Assembly: GCA_036924855.1 (NCBI GenBank)
Contig: JBAGRP010000001.1
Span: 3,348,001-3,412,000 of the forward strand
Source: Nitrobacteraceae bacterium AZCC 2146
GTDB lineage: Bacteria; Pseudomonadota; Alphaproteobacteria; Rhizobiales; Xanthobacteraceae
Length of the DNA: 64,000 nt
Direction: 5' to 3'
Shown here: positions 16,559 to 24,680 of the stretch, one piece after another
Layout of the letters: every line of letters starts with the position of its first letter
Position numbering within the stretch: the first letter of the stretch is position 1
Position numbers and translations under genes: made by a program
The notes under the pieces: generated by a model
Seen by the model: the letters and a program-made list of their open reading frames with translations, nothing else
Database searches by the model: none
Told to the model about the DNA's origin: nothing

Positions 16559-19063
16559 TTACGTCCCGCGCGGCTTCACCCGCCGCGTCGGCATCGCGCT
16601 GGCGGGATCTTCCGGCCAGGGGTGCCGCGGATAGCGGCCGCGCAGATCGGAACGCACGGCGGCATAGCTGCCGCGCCAGAAACCCGGCAGATCGCGCGTC
16701 ACCTGCACCGGGCGATGCGCCGGTGACAGCAATTCCAGCACCAGCGGCACCGCACCCTTGGCAACCGACGGATGGCTGTTGAGCCCGAACAATTCCTGCA
16801 ACCTGACAGCAATCGTCGGGCCCTGTTCAGCTTCGTAATCGATCGGAAGCTGGGTGCCGGTCGGCGCCTCGAAATGCGTCGGCGCTTCGCGCTCCAGTCG
16901 CGCCCGCTGATCCCACGGCAGCAGCGCCATCAGCGCATCCGACAGGTCGCCAGAGGAAAATTCCTTCAGCGAGGTCTTGTCGAACAGCGCCGGCATCAAC
17001 CAGTTTTCGCGCTGCGCGGCGAGCGCGTCATCTGACAAATCAGGCCACGCGTCGCCTTCGGCCGCGCGCAAAAACATCACCCGGCCGCGCCATTGCTGCA
17101 GCGGTTTCGACCATGGCAGCCGATCAATACCGGCCGCCACGAGGCCATCGGCCAGCACCCGCGCGGTGTCCGCCGACGGCGTCAGCGTGAACGGCGCCTC
17201 CGACAGCGTGATGGCGTGCAGCGTGCGCTTGCGCCGGCCGCGCAGCGCCATCGACGGGCGATCGAAAGTGACCTCGTCAACAGCCTCGATCTGGTCGGCG
17301 AAACGCAATTCGATATCGGCTTGCGCGATCGGCGCCGCCAGCAGGATGCGGCCGTTGGCGGCAGTCCCGGTCAGTTCCGCCACCGCGATATAGGGTTCGC
17401 GGGCCAGCGCAGAGGTTGGGTCGATCGAGGCGCCGCGGCCATTGGCGAGCACAAAGCTGCCATTGCCGCGGTTGCGTGCGACCCGATCGGGGAAGGCGAA
17501 GGCGAGCATGATGCCGGTGGTGAGTTCCCGGCCTTCTCCCGCAAGGGGAGAGGGAGCAGAAGCGACCTGCGAAGCCCAGCGCTGCGCCAGTTGCCGCGCA
17601 CTGCCGGCACGCTGCGAGCGATCGCGGCGGAATTGATCGAGCCGGTGGTCGAGATCGACGCTGTCGCCGCCGAGCCCGCGTTCGGTGAGGATCGCTGCGA
17701 TATCCGCGGCGTCTTCGCCGGCACCGAGGCGATGCGAATCCACGATCATCCGCGCCAACCGCGGCGGCAGCGCCAGCTCGCGCAACGCCTGACCTTCCGC
17801 CGTGATGCGACCATCACCATCCAAGGCGCCGAGTTCGCGCAGCAAGCCGCGCGCTTCCTTCAACGCCGGCGCCGGCGGGGAATCAAGAAACGCCAGCTGC
17901 GCGGGATCGCTGACGCCCCATTGCGCGAAGTCGAGCACCAGCGACGACAGGTCGGCGCTGAGAATCTCCGGCTGTGTATAGGCCGGCAGCGATGCGGTCT
18001 GCGGTTCGTCCCACAGCCGGTAGCAGATCCCGGGCTCGGTGCGCCCGGCGCGGCCGCGGCGCTGGTCGACCGCGGCGCGCGACGCCCGCACAGTCTCAAG
18101 TCGAGTCAAACCGATGTCCGGCTCGTAGCGCGGCACCCGGGCGACGCCGGAATCCACCACGATGCGGACGCCTTCGATGGTCAGCGAGGTCTCGGCGATC
18201 GAGGTCGCCAGCACCACCTTGCGGTGGCCCTTCGGCGCCGGCTGGATAGCGCGGTCCTGCACGCCGGCGTCGAGCGCGCCGAACAGCGGCACGATCTCGA
18301 TCGAAGCATCGTGAATGCGCTCGGCGAGGAAAGTCTGCGTGCGGCGGATTTCCGCAGCGCCGGGAAGGAACGCCAGCACTGAGCCGGGATCGGCGCGTAG
18401 CGCCATCGCGATAGCATCGGCCATCTGCCGCTCCAGCTGGGCGTCGGCCTTGCGGCCGAGGTAACGCGTCTCCACCGGAAAGGCGCGACCTTCGCTGGCG
18501 ATCACCGGCGCTTCTCCGAGCAGCTTTGCGACCCGCGCGCCGTCGATGGTCGCCGACATCACCAGGATCCGCAGGTCCTCGCGCAACCCGACCTGCGCGT
18601 CGCGCGCCAGCGCCAGTCCCATATCGGCATCGAGTGAACGCTCGTGGAACTCGTCGAACAGCACCGCGGCGACGCCGGTCAGTTCGGGATCGTCGAGGAT
18701 CTGCCGCGAGAAGATGCCTTCGGTGACGACCTCGATCCGGGTGCTGCGCGAAATCTTCGAGCCGAAGCGGACCCGGTAGCCGACGGTCTCGCCGACGCGT
18801 TCGCCCAGTGTCTTCGCCATCCGCTCGGCGCTGGCGCGCGCGGCGATCCGCCGCGGCTCCAGCATGATGATCTTTTTGCCCTTCATCCATGGCGCATCGA
18901 GCAGCGCCAGCGGCACCCGCGTGGTCTTGCCGGCGCCCGGCGGCGCCACCAGCACCGCAGCGTTGTTCGCCGCAAGCGCGCGCGCGATGTCGTCCAGCAC
19001 CGCGTCGATCGGCAAAGGCGTGTCGAAATGGCGGGTCACAGGCTCATCCGCTGCACGCGCCAT
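16559..19063 (-). CDS. hrpB: ATP-dependent helicase HrpB
   Basis: An 834-residue DExH-box helicase. Motif I is VAPPGAGKTTRVPLAL near residue 40, motif II DEFHERSLDADMG, motif III MSATIDG, and motif VI QRRGRAGRTEPG; the HrpB-specific C-terminal domain (about 560-830) follows, with LPWSKPLQQWRGRV. The in vivo role of HrpB is not established. Odd feature: residues about 501-512 read APSPLAGEGREL, which is the translation of a palindromic repeat (17533-17560) inserted in frame between two conserved regions. Confidence 0.95.
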   Translation of the reverse strand: MARAADEPVTRHFDTPLPIDAVLDDIARALAANNAAVLVAPPGAGKTTRVPLALLDAPWMKGKKIIMLEPRRIAARASAERMAKTLGERVGETVGYRVRFGSKISRSTRIEVVTEGIFSRQILDDPELTGVAAVLFDEFHERSLDADMGLALARDAQVGLREDLRILVMSATIDGARVAKLLGEAPVIASEGRAFPVETRYLGRKADAQLERQMADAIAMALRADPGSVLAFLPGAAEIRRTQTFLAERIHDASIEIVPLFGALDAGVQDRAIQPAPKGHRKVVLATSIAETSLTIEGVRIVVDSGVARVPRYEPDIGLTRLETVRASRAAVDQRRGRAGRTEPGICYRLWDEPQTASLPAYTQPEILSADLSSLVLDFAQWGVSDPAQLAFLDSPPAPALKEARGLLRELGALDGDGRITAEGQALRELALPPRLARMIVDSHRLGAGEDAADIAAILTERGLGGDSVDLDHRLDQFRRDRSQRAGSARQLAQRWASQVASAPSPLAGEGRELTTGIMLAFAFPDRVARNRGNGSFVLANGRGASIDPTSALAREPYIAVAELTGTAANGRILLAAPIAQADIELRFADQIEAVDEVTFDRPSMALRGRRKRTLHAITLSEAPFTLTPSADTARVLADGLVAAGIDRLPWSKPLQQWRGRVMFLRAAEGDAWPDLSDDALAAQRENWLMPALFDKTSLKEFSSGDLSDALMALLPWDQRARLEREAPTHFEAPTGTQLPIDYEAEQGPTIAVRLQELFGLNSHPSVAKGAVPLVLELLSPAHRPVQVTRDLPGFWRGSYAAVRSDLRGRYPRHPWPEDPASAMPTRRVKPRGT
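17533..17560. repeat. Palindromic repeat inside hrpB coding sequence
   Basis: The stretch reads as a short hairpin on the plus strand (CTCCC at 17536-17540 and GGGAG at 17546-17550, with CCTT/AGAGGG flanks), matching the CTCCCC-GC..GGGGAG class seen intergenically at 14134-14261 and 25322-25505. In the hrpB frame it encodes APSPLAGEGRE and leaves the frame open. Confidence 0.55.
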
Positions 19064-19160
19064 GGTTAACGAATTGGCACGGTCGTCCGCGTCTTAGCGC
19101 ACGTCCCGGCGCAGGGCAAAAGCCGCATTCCGTTCATCACAATCCCATGAGGAGGGCAGA

Positions 19161-19176
19161 TTCCGCGATCGCGGAA
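19161..19176. promoter_or_regulatory. Perfect 16-bp palindrome, possible operator
   Basis: TTCCGCGATCGCGGAA is a perfect self-complementary 16-mer in the 176-bp divergent gap between hrpB and the acyltransferase gene, 63 bp before the latter's ATG. A palindrome of this length suggests a dimeric regulator site, but no neighbouring gene encodes an obvious cognate regulator. Confidence 0.35.
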
Positions 19177-19239
19177 AGGCAATGGAAACCGATCCACCCG
19201 AGGATGCGGCAAACTTGTGGCAGACCCAAAGGGACACCC

Positions 19240-20322
19240 ATGACCACAAACGGCACATTTGCCGTCGCCGACCGATCCGCGCTGTCAGGCGCATCAGCGC
19301 CGGCAGGCACAGAGCGAATCGACTGGGTCGACTATGCCAAGGGCATCTGCATCGTCATGGTGGTGATGATGCATTCGGTGCTGGGCGTGGAACTGGCCGC
19401 CGGCCAGACCGGCTACATGCATGTGCTGGTGGCGTTCGCCAAACCGTTCCGGATGCCGGATTTCTTCCTGATCTCCGGCCTGTTCCTGGCCCGCGTCATC
19501 GACCGCGACTGGCGCACCTATCTCGACCGCAAGGTGGTGCATTTCGTCTATTTCTACGCGCTGTGGGTGACGATCCAGTTCGGCTTCAAGGCGCCCGGCC
19601 TCGCCCAAGAGCACGGCTGGGCCTGGGTCGGCGCGCTGTATCTGGAATCCTACATCGAGCCGTTCGGCACGCTGTGGTTCATCTACATGCTGCCGGTGTT
19701 CTTCGTGCTCACCAAGGCACTGCGCCGCGTGCCGCCATTGCTGATCTGGAGCATTGCCGCCCTGCTGGAGATGGCGCATGTCTCCACCGGCTGGACCATG
19801 CCCGACGAATTCGCAGCGCGCTTCGTGTACTTCTATTCCGGCTATCTGTTCGCCACCCAGGTGTTCGCACTGTCGGATCGCGCCCGCGCAAAACCGGTGC
19901 TGGCGCTTGCCGGATTGGCCATCTGGGCGCTGGTCAATGCCGCGCTGGTCCATGACGGCTGCAGCGAATGGCCGGTGATTTCGCTGGCGCTGGGTTTTGC
20001 CGGCGCGGTCGCCATCATCGTCATGGGCACGCTGCTGGCGAAGATGCAGTGGCTCTCTTTCCTGCGGTTCTGCGGCGAGCATTCCATCGTCATCTATCTT
20101 GCCTTCTTCCTGCCGATGGCGACGGCGCGAACGCTGCTGCTGAAATTCGCACCCTTCGACATCGGCACGATCGCACTGATCGTCACCGTGTCCGGCGTGC
20201 TCGGCGCGCTGGTAATCTGGCGGCTCGCACTGGCACTGCGCGCAAACTTCCTGTTCGAGCGGCCGGAAGCATTCTGGATCGCGCCAAAGAAGAAGCAGGC
20301 GACGCTTCAAGCGGCAGAGTAG
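19240..20322 (+). CDS. Acyltransferase 3 family membrane protein
   Basis: A 360-residue integral membrane protein of the acyltransferase-3 family. It begins with RIDWVDYAKGICIVMVVMMHSVLG, which carries the conserved helix-1 His, and has FRMPDFFLISGLFLAR in helix 2 and about ten hydrophobic segments in all. Family members transfer acetyl, succinyl or similar groups to exported glycans and lipids. No polysaccharide cluster is nearby, so the acceptor is unknown. The ATG at 19240 was chosen over a longer in-frame reading that runs back through the hrpB promoter region. Confidence 0.9.
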   Translation: MTTNGTFAVADRSALSGASAPAGTERIDWVDYAKGICIVMVVMMHSVLGVELAAGQTGYMHVLVAFAKPFRMPDFFLISGLFLARVIDRDWRTYLDRKVVHFVYFYALWVTIQFGFKAPGLAQEHGWAWVGALYLESYIEPFGTLWFIYMLPVFFVLTKALRRVPPLLIWSIAALLEMAHVSTGWTMPDEFAARFVYFYSGYLFATQVFALSDRARAKPVLALAGLAIWALVNAALVHDGCSEWPVISLALGFAGAVAIIVMGTLLAKMQWLSFLRFCGEHSIVIYLAFFLPMATARTLLLKFAPFDIGTIALIVTVSGVLGALVIWRLALALRANFLFERPEAFWIAPKKKQATLQAAE

Positions 20323-20325
20323 CCG

Positions 20326-20913
20326 CTACCGCGCGTCCAGTTTCACGCCATCCTTCAGCTCCACCATTTTCGCGCGAAAGCCCTCGGCGTCGCCGAAATC
20401 GGCGAAGCCGACATAATGCGGATGCGGGCCGAGGATGCGCCGCGCGTGCTTGATCGGGCACCAGTAGACTTCGGTGCGTGACGCCACCTCGCGGACAAAG
20501 GCGATGGCGCCGTTGCAATAGGAGCAATAGGCGCAGTTCACCTTCTCGATGATGTTGAGATAGGCCAGATGGTGCCGGTCGAACACCAGGTAATCGCGGC
20601 GGCGGACTTTGGGGATGCCATAGGCGGGAAAGCAGATCGCCTGATAGGCCATGACCCAGAGGTCGACCAGCACGATCGGAACGATTAACGAATAAATCAT
20701 CGGCGCGGTCAGCACGATCAACGGGTTGGCCTGCAGGAAATACCTGGACGCCCGGACCTTGATGGCGCGCTGCAGCTCCTCGATATCCTGTTCGAACACG
20801 ATCTTGCGCCGCTCGAAGCGAAACCGCAGCTCCTCCCGCCGCCGGGTCAGTTCGGCCTCGATCTCCGCCTCCACGCCTTTCATCTTTTCCATCAATTCGG
20901 CGAGCTGCGGCAT
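20326..20913 (-). CDS. Conserved membrane protein with Cys cluster, unknown function
   Basis: A 195-residue protein I cannot name. The N-terminus (about 1-52) is a charged coiled-coil-like helix rich in Glu/Arg. A hydrophobic stretch follows at about 62-92 (LIVLTAPMIYSLIVPIVLVDLWVMAYQAICF), likely two close membrane segments or one long one. Then comes a cytoplasmic-type domain with VNCAYCSYCNGAIAFVREV and a third-site YWCPIKHARR: a C-x2-C-x2-C plus downstream Cys/His pattern that could bind a metal. The C-terminus is hydrophilic. It converges with the acyltransferase, 3 nt apart. Confidence 0.75.
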   Translation of the reverse strand: MPQLAELMEKMKGVEAEIEAELTRRREELRFRFERRKIVFEQDIEELQRAIKVRASRYFLQANPLIVLTAPMIYSLIVPIVLVDLWVMAYQAICFPAYGIPKVRRRDYLVFDRHHLAYLNIIEKVNCAYCSYCNGAIAFVREVASRTEVYWCPIKHARRILGPHPHYVGFADFGDAEGFRAKMVELKDGVKLDAR

Positions 20914-21052
20914 GGTCGGTCCTTGAAGCTGAAATGCCCGCGCAAGGGCTCATGGAACAGGGCGGGATGCAAGTTGATCTCGTGTAAAACCCCCTTGATG
21001 TCATCGCCCGGCTCGACCGCGCGACCCAATAAACACTAATGCCTGCGTGTAC

Positions 21053-21082
21053 TGGATCACCCGGTCAAGCCGGGTGATGACA
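21053..21082. repeat. GGAT-CCGG-TCAAG-CCGG palindromic repeat upstream of polA
   Basis: TCACCCGG (21057-21064) and CCGGGTGA (21070-21077) are perfect arms around TCAAG, preceded by TGGA and followed by TGACAG. The same layout (GGAT, G/C arm, TCAAG, G/C arm, then A-GAC) occurs at the two ends of the GIY-YIG unit at 24239-24603, so these look like members of one dispersed family. Confidence 0.55.
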
Positions 21083-21170
21083 GCAGAGTTTGCGGAAACC
21101 GGATGCAAAAACCGACGGGATGGCCCTCCGGCAGGGTGTCATTTCCGGCGAAAATCCTTAAGTTGCGACC

Positions 21171-24100
21171 ATGCCGAAAACATCAGAACAAGCCGCCACG
21201 CCCGTTGCCGTCAAAGCCCCTGCCAAGATTCCCGGCAAGGGCGACCATGTCTTTCTGGTCGATGGTTCCTCGTATATTTTCCGCGCCTATCACGCGCTGC
21301 CGCCGCTGAACCGCAAGTCCGACGGGCTCCAGGTCAATGCTGTGCTCGGCTTCTGCAACATGCTGTGGAAGCTGCTGCGCGACATGCCGCCGGACAACCG
21401 GCCGACGCATCTGGCGATCATCTTCGACAAATCGGAAAAGACGTTCCGCAACGCGCTCTATGCCGACTACAAGGCGCACCGGCCGCCGGCGCCGGACGAC
21501 CTGATCCCGCAATTTGCGCTGATCCGCGACGCCGTCCGCGCCTTCGACCTGCCGGGCATCGAGCAAATCGGCTTCGAGGCCGACGATCTCATCGCCACCT
21601 ATGTGCGCGAAGCCTGCGAGCGCGGCGCCACGGCTACGATTGTTTCGTCCGACAAGGATCTGATGCAGCTCGTGACCGATTGCGTCACCATGTACGACAC
21701 CATGAAGGACCGCCGCATCGGCGTTGCCGAAGTGATCGAGAAGTTCGGCGTGCCGCCGGACAAGGTGGTCGAGGTGCAGGCGCTGGCCGGCGATTCCGTC
21801 GACAACGTACCCGGCGTGCCCGGCATCGGCATCAAGACCGCGGCGCAACTGATCGTCGAATATGGCGACCTCGAAACCCTGCTGGCCCGCGCAGGCGAGA
21901 TCAAGCAGCCGAAGCGGCGGGAATCGCTGATCGAGCACGCCGAGAAGGCGCGCATTTCGCGAAAGCTGGTGCTGCTCGACGACAAGGTAGCGCTGGATGT
22001 GCCGCTCGACGACCTCGCGGTGCATGAGCCGGACGCGCGAAAACTGATCGCGTTTCTGAAGGCGATGGAATTTTCCACGCTGACGCGGCGGGTGGCGGAA
22101 TATTCGCAGATCGATCCGGCGGATGTGGACGCGGACAGCGCGACGAAAAGCCATGAGGCCAGTTCGTCACCATCCCCACATGCAGCGGGCCGCGACTTGT
22201 TCGCAGACCAGGCTGCTTCCGCCCCGCGCGCACCTGCAGCTGCCAAGGGCAGCGCCCATACCACGGGGCAAGGCAGCAAAGACCAACTCACGCCGATTTC
22301 CCTCGCCGCTGCGCGCGCCGCCGCTGCGCGAAAACTCCCGGTCGATCGCAACGCCTATCAGCCGGTGCGCACGCTGGATCAGCTCAACGGCTGGATCGCG
22401 CGCATCCACGACGCCGGCCACGTCGCCTTCGAAGCCAAGGCGAGTTCGATCGATCCGATGCAGGCCGATCTGGTCGGCATCTCCCTGTCGCTCGGGCCCA
22501 ATGACGCCTGCTACGTGCCACTCGGCCACAAGCAGTCCGGCGATGCCGCCGGCCTGTTCGCCTCGGGGCTGGAACTCGACCAGATCAAGGCCTCGGACGC
22601 GATCGGGGCACTGAAGCCGCTGCTGGAATCCACAGGCCTTCTCAAGATCGGCTTCAACATCAAGTTCACCGCGGTGCTGCTGGCGCAGCACGGCATCGCG
22701 ATTCGCAACCACGACGACGTGCAACTGATGTCCTATGCGCTCGATGCCGGGCGCAATGCCCATGGCCTCGATGCGCTGGCCGAAATCTGGCTCGGCCACG
22801 CCATGCTGACCTATGGCGAGGTGATCGGGTCAGGCAAATCGAAAGTCGCGTTCGACCAGGTGACCATCGACCGCGCCACCGCCTATGCCGCGGAAGATGC
22901 CGACGTGCTGCTGCGGCTGTGGCGGGTGCTGAAGCCGCGGCTTTCCGCCGAGCACATGACCACGGTCTATGAGACGCTGGAGCGTCCGCTGATCTCCGTG
23001 CTGGCACGGATGGAGCGGCGCGGCATCTCCATCGACCGCCAGGTGCTGTCGAAACTGTCGGCCGATTTCGCGCAGACCGCCGCACGCATTGAAGCCGAAA
23101 TCCGTGAGATCGCCGGCGAGGAAGTCAACATCGGCAGCCCCAAGCAGCTCGGCGATATCCTGTTTGGCAAGATGGGATTGCCGGGTGGCTCAAAGACCAA
23201 GACCGGCGCCTGGTCGACGTCCGCGCAGATTCTCGATGAACTGGCCGAAGCCGGCCATGAGTTCCCGCGCAAGATTCTGGACTGGCGGCAGGTCTCGAAA
23301 CTGCGTTCGACCTATACCGACGCGCTGCCGAACTACGTGCATCCGCAGACTCACCGCGTTCACACCACCTATGCGCTGGCGGCGACCACCACCGGCCGGC
23401 TGTCGTCCAACGAGCCGAACCTGCAGAACATTCCGGTGCGGACCGAGGATGGCCGCAAGATTCGCCGCGCGTTCATCGCCGCCCCCGGCCACAAGCTGGT
23501 GTCGGCGGATTATTCGCAAATCGAATTGCGGTTGCTGGCGGAGATCGCCGACATTCCGGTGCTGAAGCAGGCGTTTCAGGACGGCCTCGACATTCATGCC
23601 ATGACCGCGTCGGAAATGTTCGGCGTGCCGGTCAAGGATATGCCGGCTGACATCCGCCGTCGCGCCAAGGCGATCAATTTCGGCATCATCTACGGCATCT
23701 CGGCGTTTGGCCTCGCCAATCAGCTCGGCATTCCCCGCGAGGAAGCCGGCGCCTACATCAAGAAATATTTTGAGCGCTTCCCGGGCATCCGCGCCTACAT
23801 GGATGCGACCAGGGATTTCTGCCGTGCCAACGGCTATGTCGAAACGCTGTTTGGCCGCAAATGTCACTACCCCGACATCAAGGCCAGCAACGCCTCGATC
23901 CGCTCCTTCAACGAACGCGCCGCGATCAACGCACGACTGCAGGGAACGGCAGCCGACATCATCCGCCGCGCCATGACGCGGATGGAGGAGGCATTGGCCG
24001 AGAAGAAGTTGTCAGCGCAGATGCTGCTGCAGGTGCACGACGAACTGATTTTTGAGGTGCCCGACGATGAGGTGGCGGCGACGCTGCCGGTGGTCCAGCA

Positions 24101-24194
24101 CGTGATGCAGGACGCGCCATTCCCCGCGGTGCTGCTATCAGTGCCGCTGCACGTCGATGCGCGGGCCGCGAACAATTGGGAAGAGGCGCATTGA
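21171..24194 (+). CDS. polA: DNA polymerase I (proofreading site apparently lost)
   Basis: A 1007-residue family A polymerase for Okazaki-fragment processing and repair. Domains: 5'-3' exonuclease (about 20-315, starting FLVDGSSYIFRAYHALPP; helix-hairpin-helix VPGVPGIGIKTAAQL), a low-complexity linker (about 325-400), a 3'-5' exonuclease-like domain (about 405-610) and the polymerase (about 640-1007; SADYSQIELRLLAEI, RRAKAINFGIIYGIS, LQVHDELIFEVP). In the exonuclease domain the DxE motif is E421-A-K423 and the second-motif Asp is T500; only the third-motif Y572/D576 remains. Proofreading is therefore predicted absent. A palindromic repeat precedes the gene and a GIY-YIG unit follows. Confidence 0.96.
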   Translation: MPKTSEQAATPVAVKAPAKIPGKGDHVFLVDGSSYIFRAYHALPPLNRKSDGLQVNAVLGFCNMLWKLLRDMPPDNRPTHLAIIFDKSEKTFRNALYADYKAHRPPAPDDLIPQFALIRDAVRAFDLPGIEQIGFEADDLIATYVREACERGATATIVSSDKDLMQLVTDCVTMYDTMKDRRIGVAEVIEKFGVPPDKVVEVQALAGDSVDNVPGVPGIGIKTAAQLIVEYGDLETLLARAGEIKQPKRRESLIEHAEKARISRKLVLLDDKVALDVPLDDLAVHEPDARKLIAFLKAMEFSTLTRRVAEYSQIDPADVDADSATKSHEASSSPSPHAAGRDLFADQAASAPRAPAAAKGSAHTTGQGSKDQLTPISLAAARAAAARKLPVDRNAYQPVRTLDQLNGWIARIHDAGHVAFEAKASSIDPMQADLVGISLSLGPNDACYVPLGHKQSGDAAGLFASGLELDQIKASDAIGALKPLLESTGLLKIGFNIKFTAVLLAQHGIAIRNHDDVQLMSYALDAGRNAHGLDALAEIWLGHAMLTYGEVIGSGKSKVAFDQVTIDRATAYAAEDADVLLRLWRVLKPRLSAEHMTTVYETLERPLISVLARMERRGISIDRQVLSKLSADFAQTAARIEAEIREIAGEEVNIGSPKQLGDILFGKMGLPGGSKTKTGAWSTSAQILDELAEAGHEFPRKILDWRQVSKLRSTYTDALPNYVHPQTHRVHTTYALAATTTGRLSSNEPNLQNIPVRTEDGRKIRRAFIAAPGHKLVSADYSQIELRLLAEIADIPVLKQAFQDGLDIHAMTASEMFGVPVKDMPADIRRRAKAINFGIIYGISAFGLANQLGIPREEAGAYIKKYFERFPGIRAYMDATRDFCRANGYVETLFGRKCHYPDIKASNASIRSFNERAAINARLQGTAADIIRRAMTRMEEALAEKKLSAQMLLQVHDELIFEVPDDEVAATLPVVQHVMQDAPFPAVLLSVPLHVDARAANNWEEAH

Positions 24195-24203
24195 GGGGTG
24201 CCG

Positions 24204-24234
24204 TTAGTGTAGTTTAAGGTTGCTGCAACACTAA
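24204..24234. terminator. Weak stem-loop after polA
   Basis: Arms TTAGTGT (24204-24210) and ACACTAA (24228-24234) with a nested GTTGC-T-GCAAC lie 10 nt after the polA stop and run into AAAATG. The pairing is good, but there is no T tract on the plus strand, so it may be an RNA-stabilising 3' hairpin rather than a true intrinsic terminator. Confidence 0.35.
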
Positions 24235-24238
24235 AAAT

Positions 24239-24603
24239 GTCGTTGCCGGGCTTGACCCGGCAATCCATCATCTTCGGATGAGCTATTGGGTTTACATCCT
24301 TGCCAGCAAGCCGGGTGGAACGCTTTATGTCGGCGTGACCAATAACCTTGTTCGCCGCGTGTTCGAACATCGGGAAGGACAGGTCGCAGGCTTCACCAAG
24401 AAATACGGCGTGAAACGACTGGTCTATTTTGAAGCGCACGACACCGTCATCGCGGCGATACAGCGTGAGAAGAACATCAAGCACTGGTCTCGCGAATGGA
24501 AAATCGATCTGATCGTGTCCATCAATCCGGAATGGCGCGATTTGTATGATGATATTGTCCGCTAGCGCGGACGATGGATGGCCGGGTCAAGCCCGGCCAC
24601 GAC
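24239..24603. mobile_element. GIY-YIG unit bounded by inverted palindromes
   Basis: Two 31-bp sequences in inverted orientation (24239-24269 and 24573-24603) bound a single GIY-YIG gene. Each is itself a hairpin: TTGCCGGG-CTTGA-CCCGGCAA on the left, TGGCCGGG-TCAAG-CCCGGCCA on the right. Aligned in one orientation they differ at two positions only, and these are the two partners of one base pair (T:A against G:C), so the stem is kept. The 365-bp unit has no other gene and I see no target duplication. Mobility is inferred. Confidence 0.55.
24278..24565 (+). CDS. GIY-YIG nuclease-domain protein
   Basis: A 95-residue single-domain protein of the GIY-YIG (UvrC/URI-like, YhbQ-type) family. The core is visible: WVYILAS (GIY position), TLYVGVTNN (YIG position), the catalytic-type Arg in LVRRVFEHREG, and the metal-ligand Glu in IQREKNIKHW, with the usual C-terminus EWKIDLI...PEWRDLYDDI. 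It is a compact domain with no extra DNA-binding region. It is enclosed by inverted palindromic repeats, and a remnant of a paralogue occurs at 31817-31957, so it may belong to a repeat-associated family rather than act as a housekeeping repair enzyme. Confidence 0.92.
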   Translation: MSYWVYILASKPGGTLYVGVTNNLVRRVFEHREGQVAGFTKKYGVKRLVYFEAHDTVIAAIQREKNIKHWSREWKIDLIVSINPEWRDLYDDIVR

Positions 24604-24680
24604 GCCGTTGAGATGATCGACGTTTTGCTCTATCCAAGGGCACCATCGAATTTGCAACATCGATTAGAAGCGTCCTGCCC

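Noticed and set aside
24239..24603. CRISPR-like or attachment-site reading of the paired palindromes
   Set aside because: Only two inverted copies, no spacers, no integrase or cas gene.
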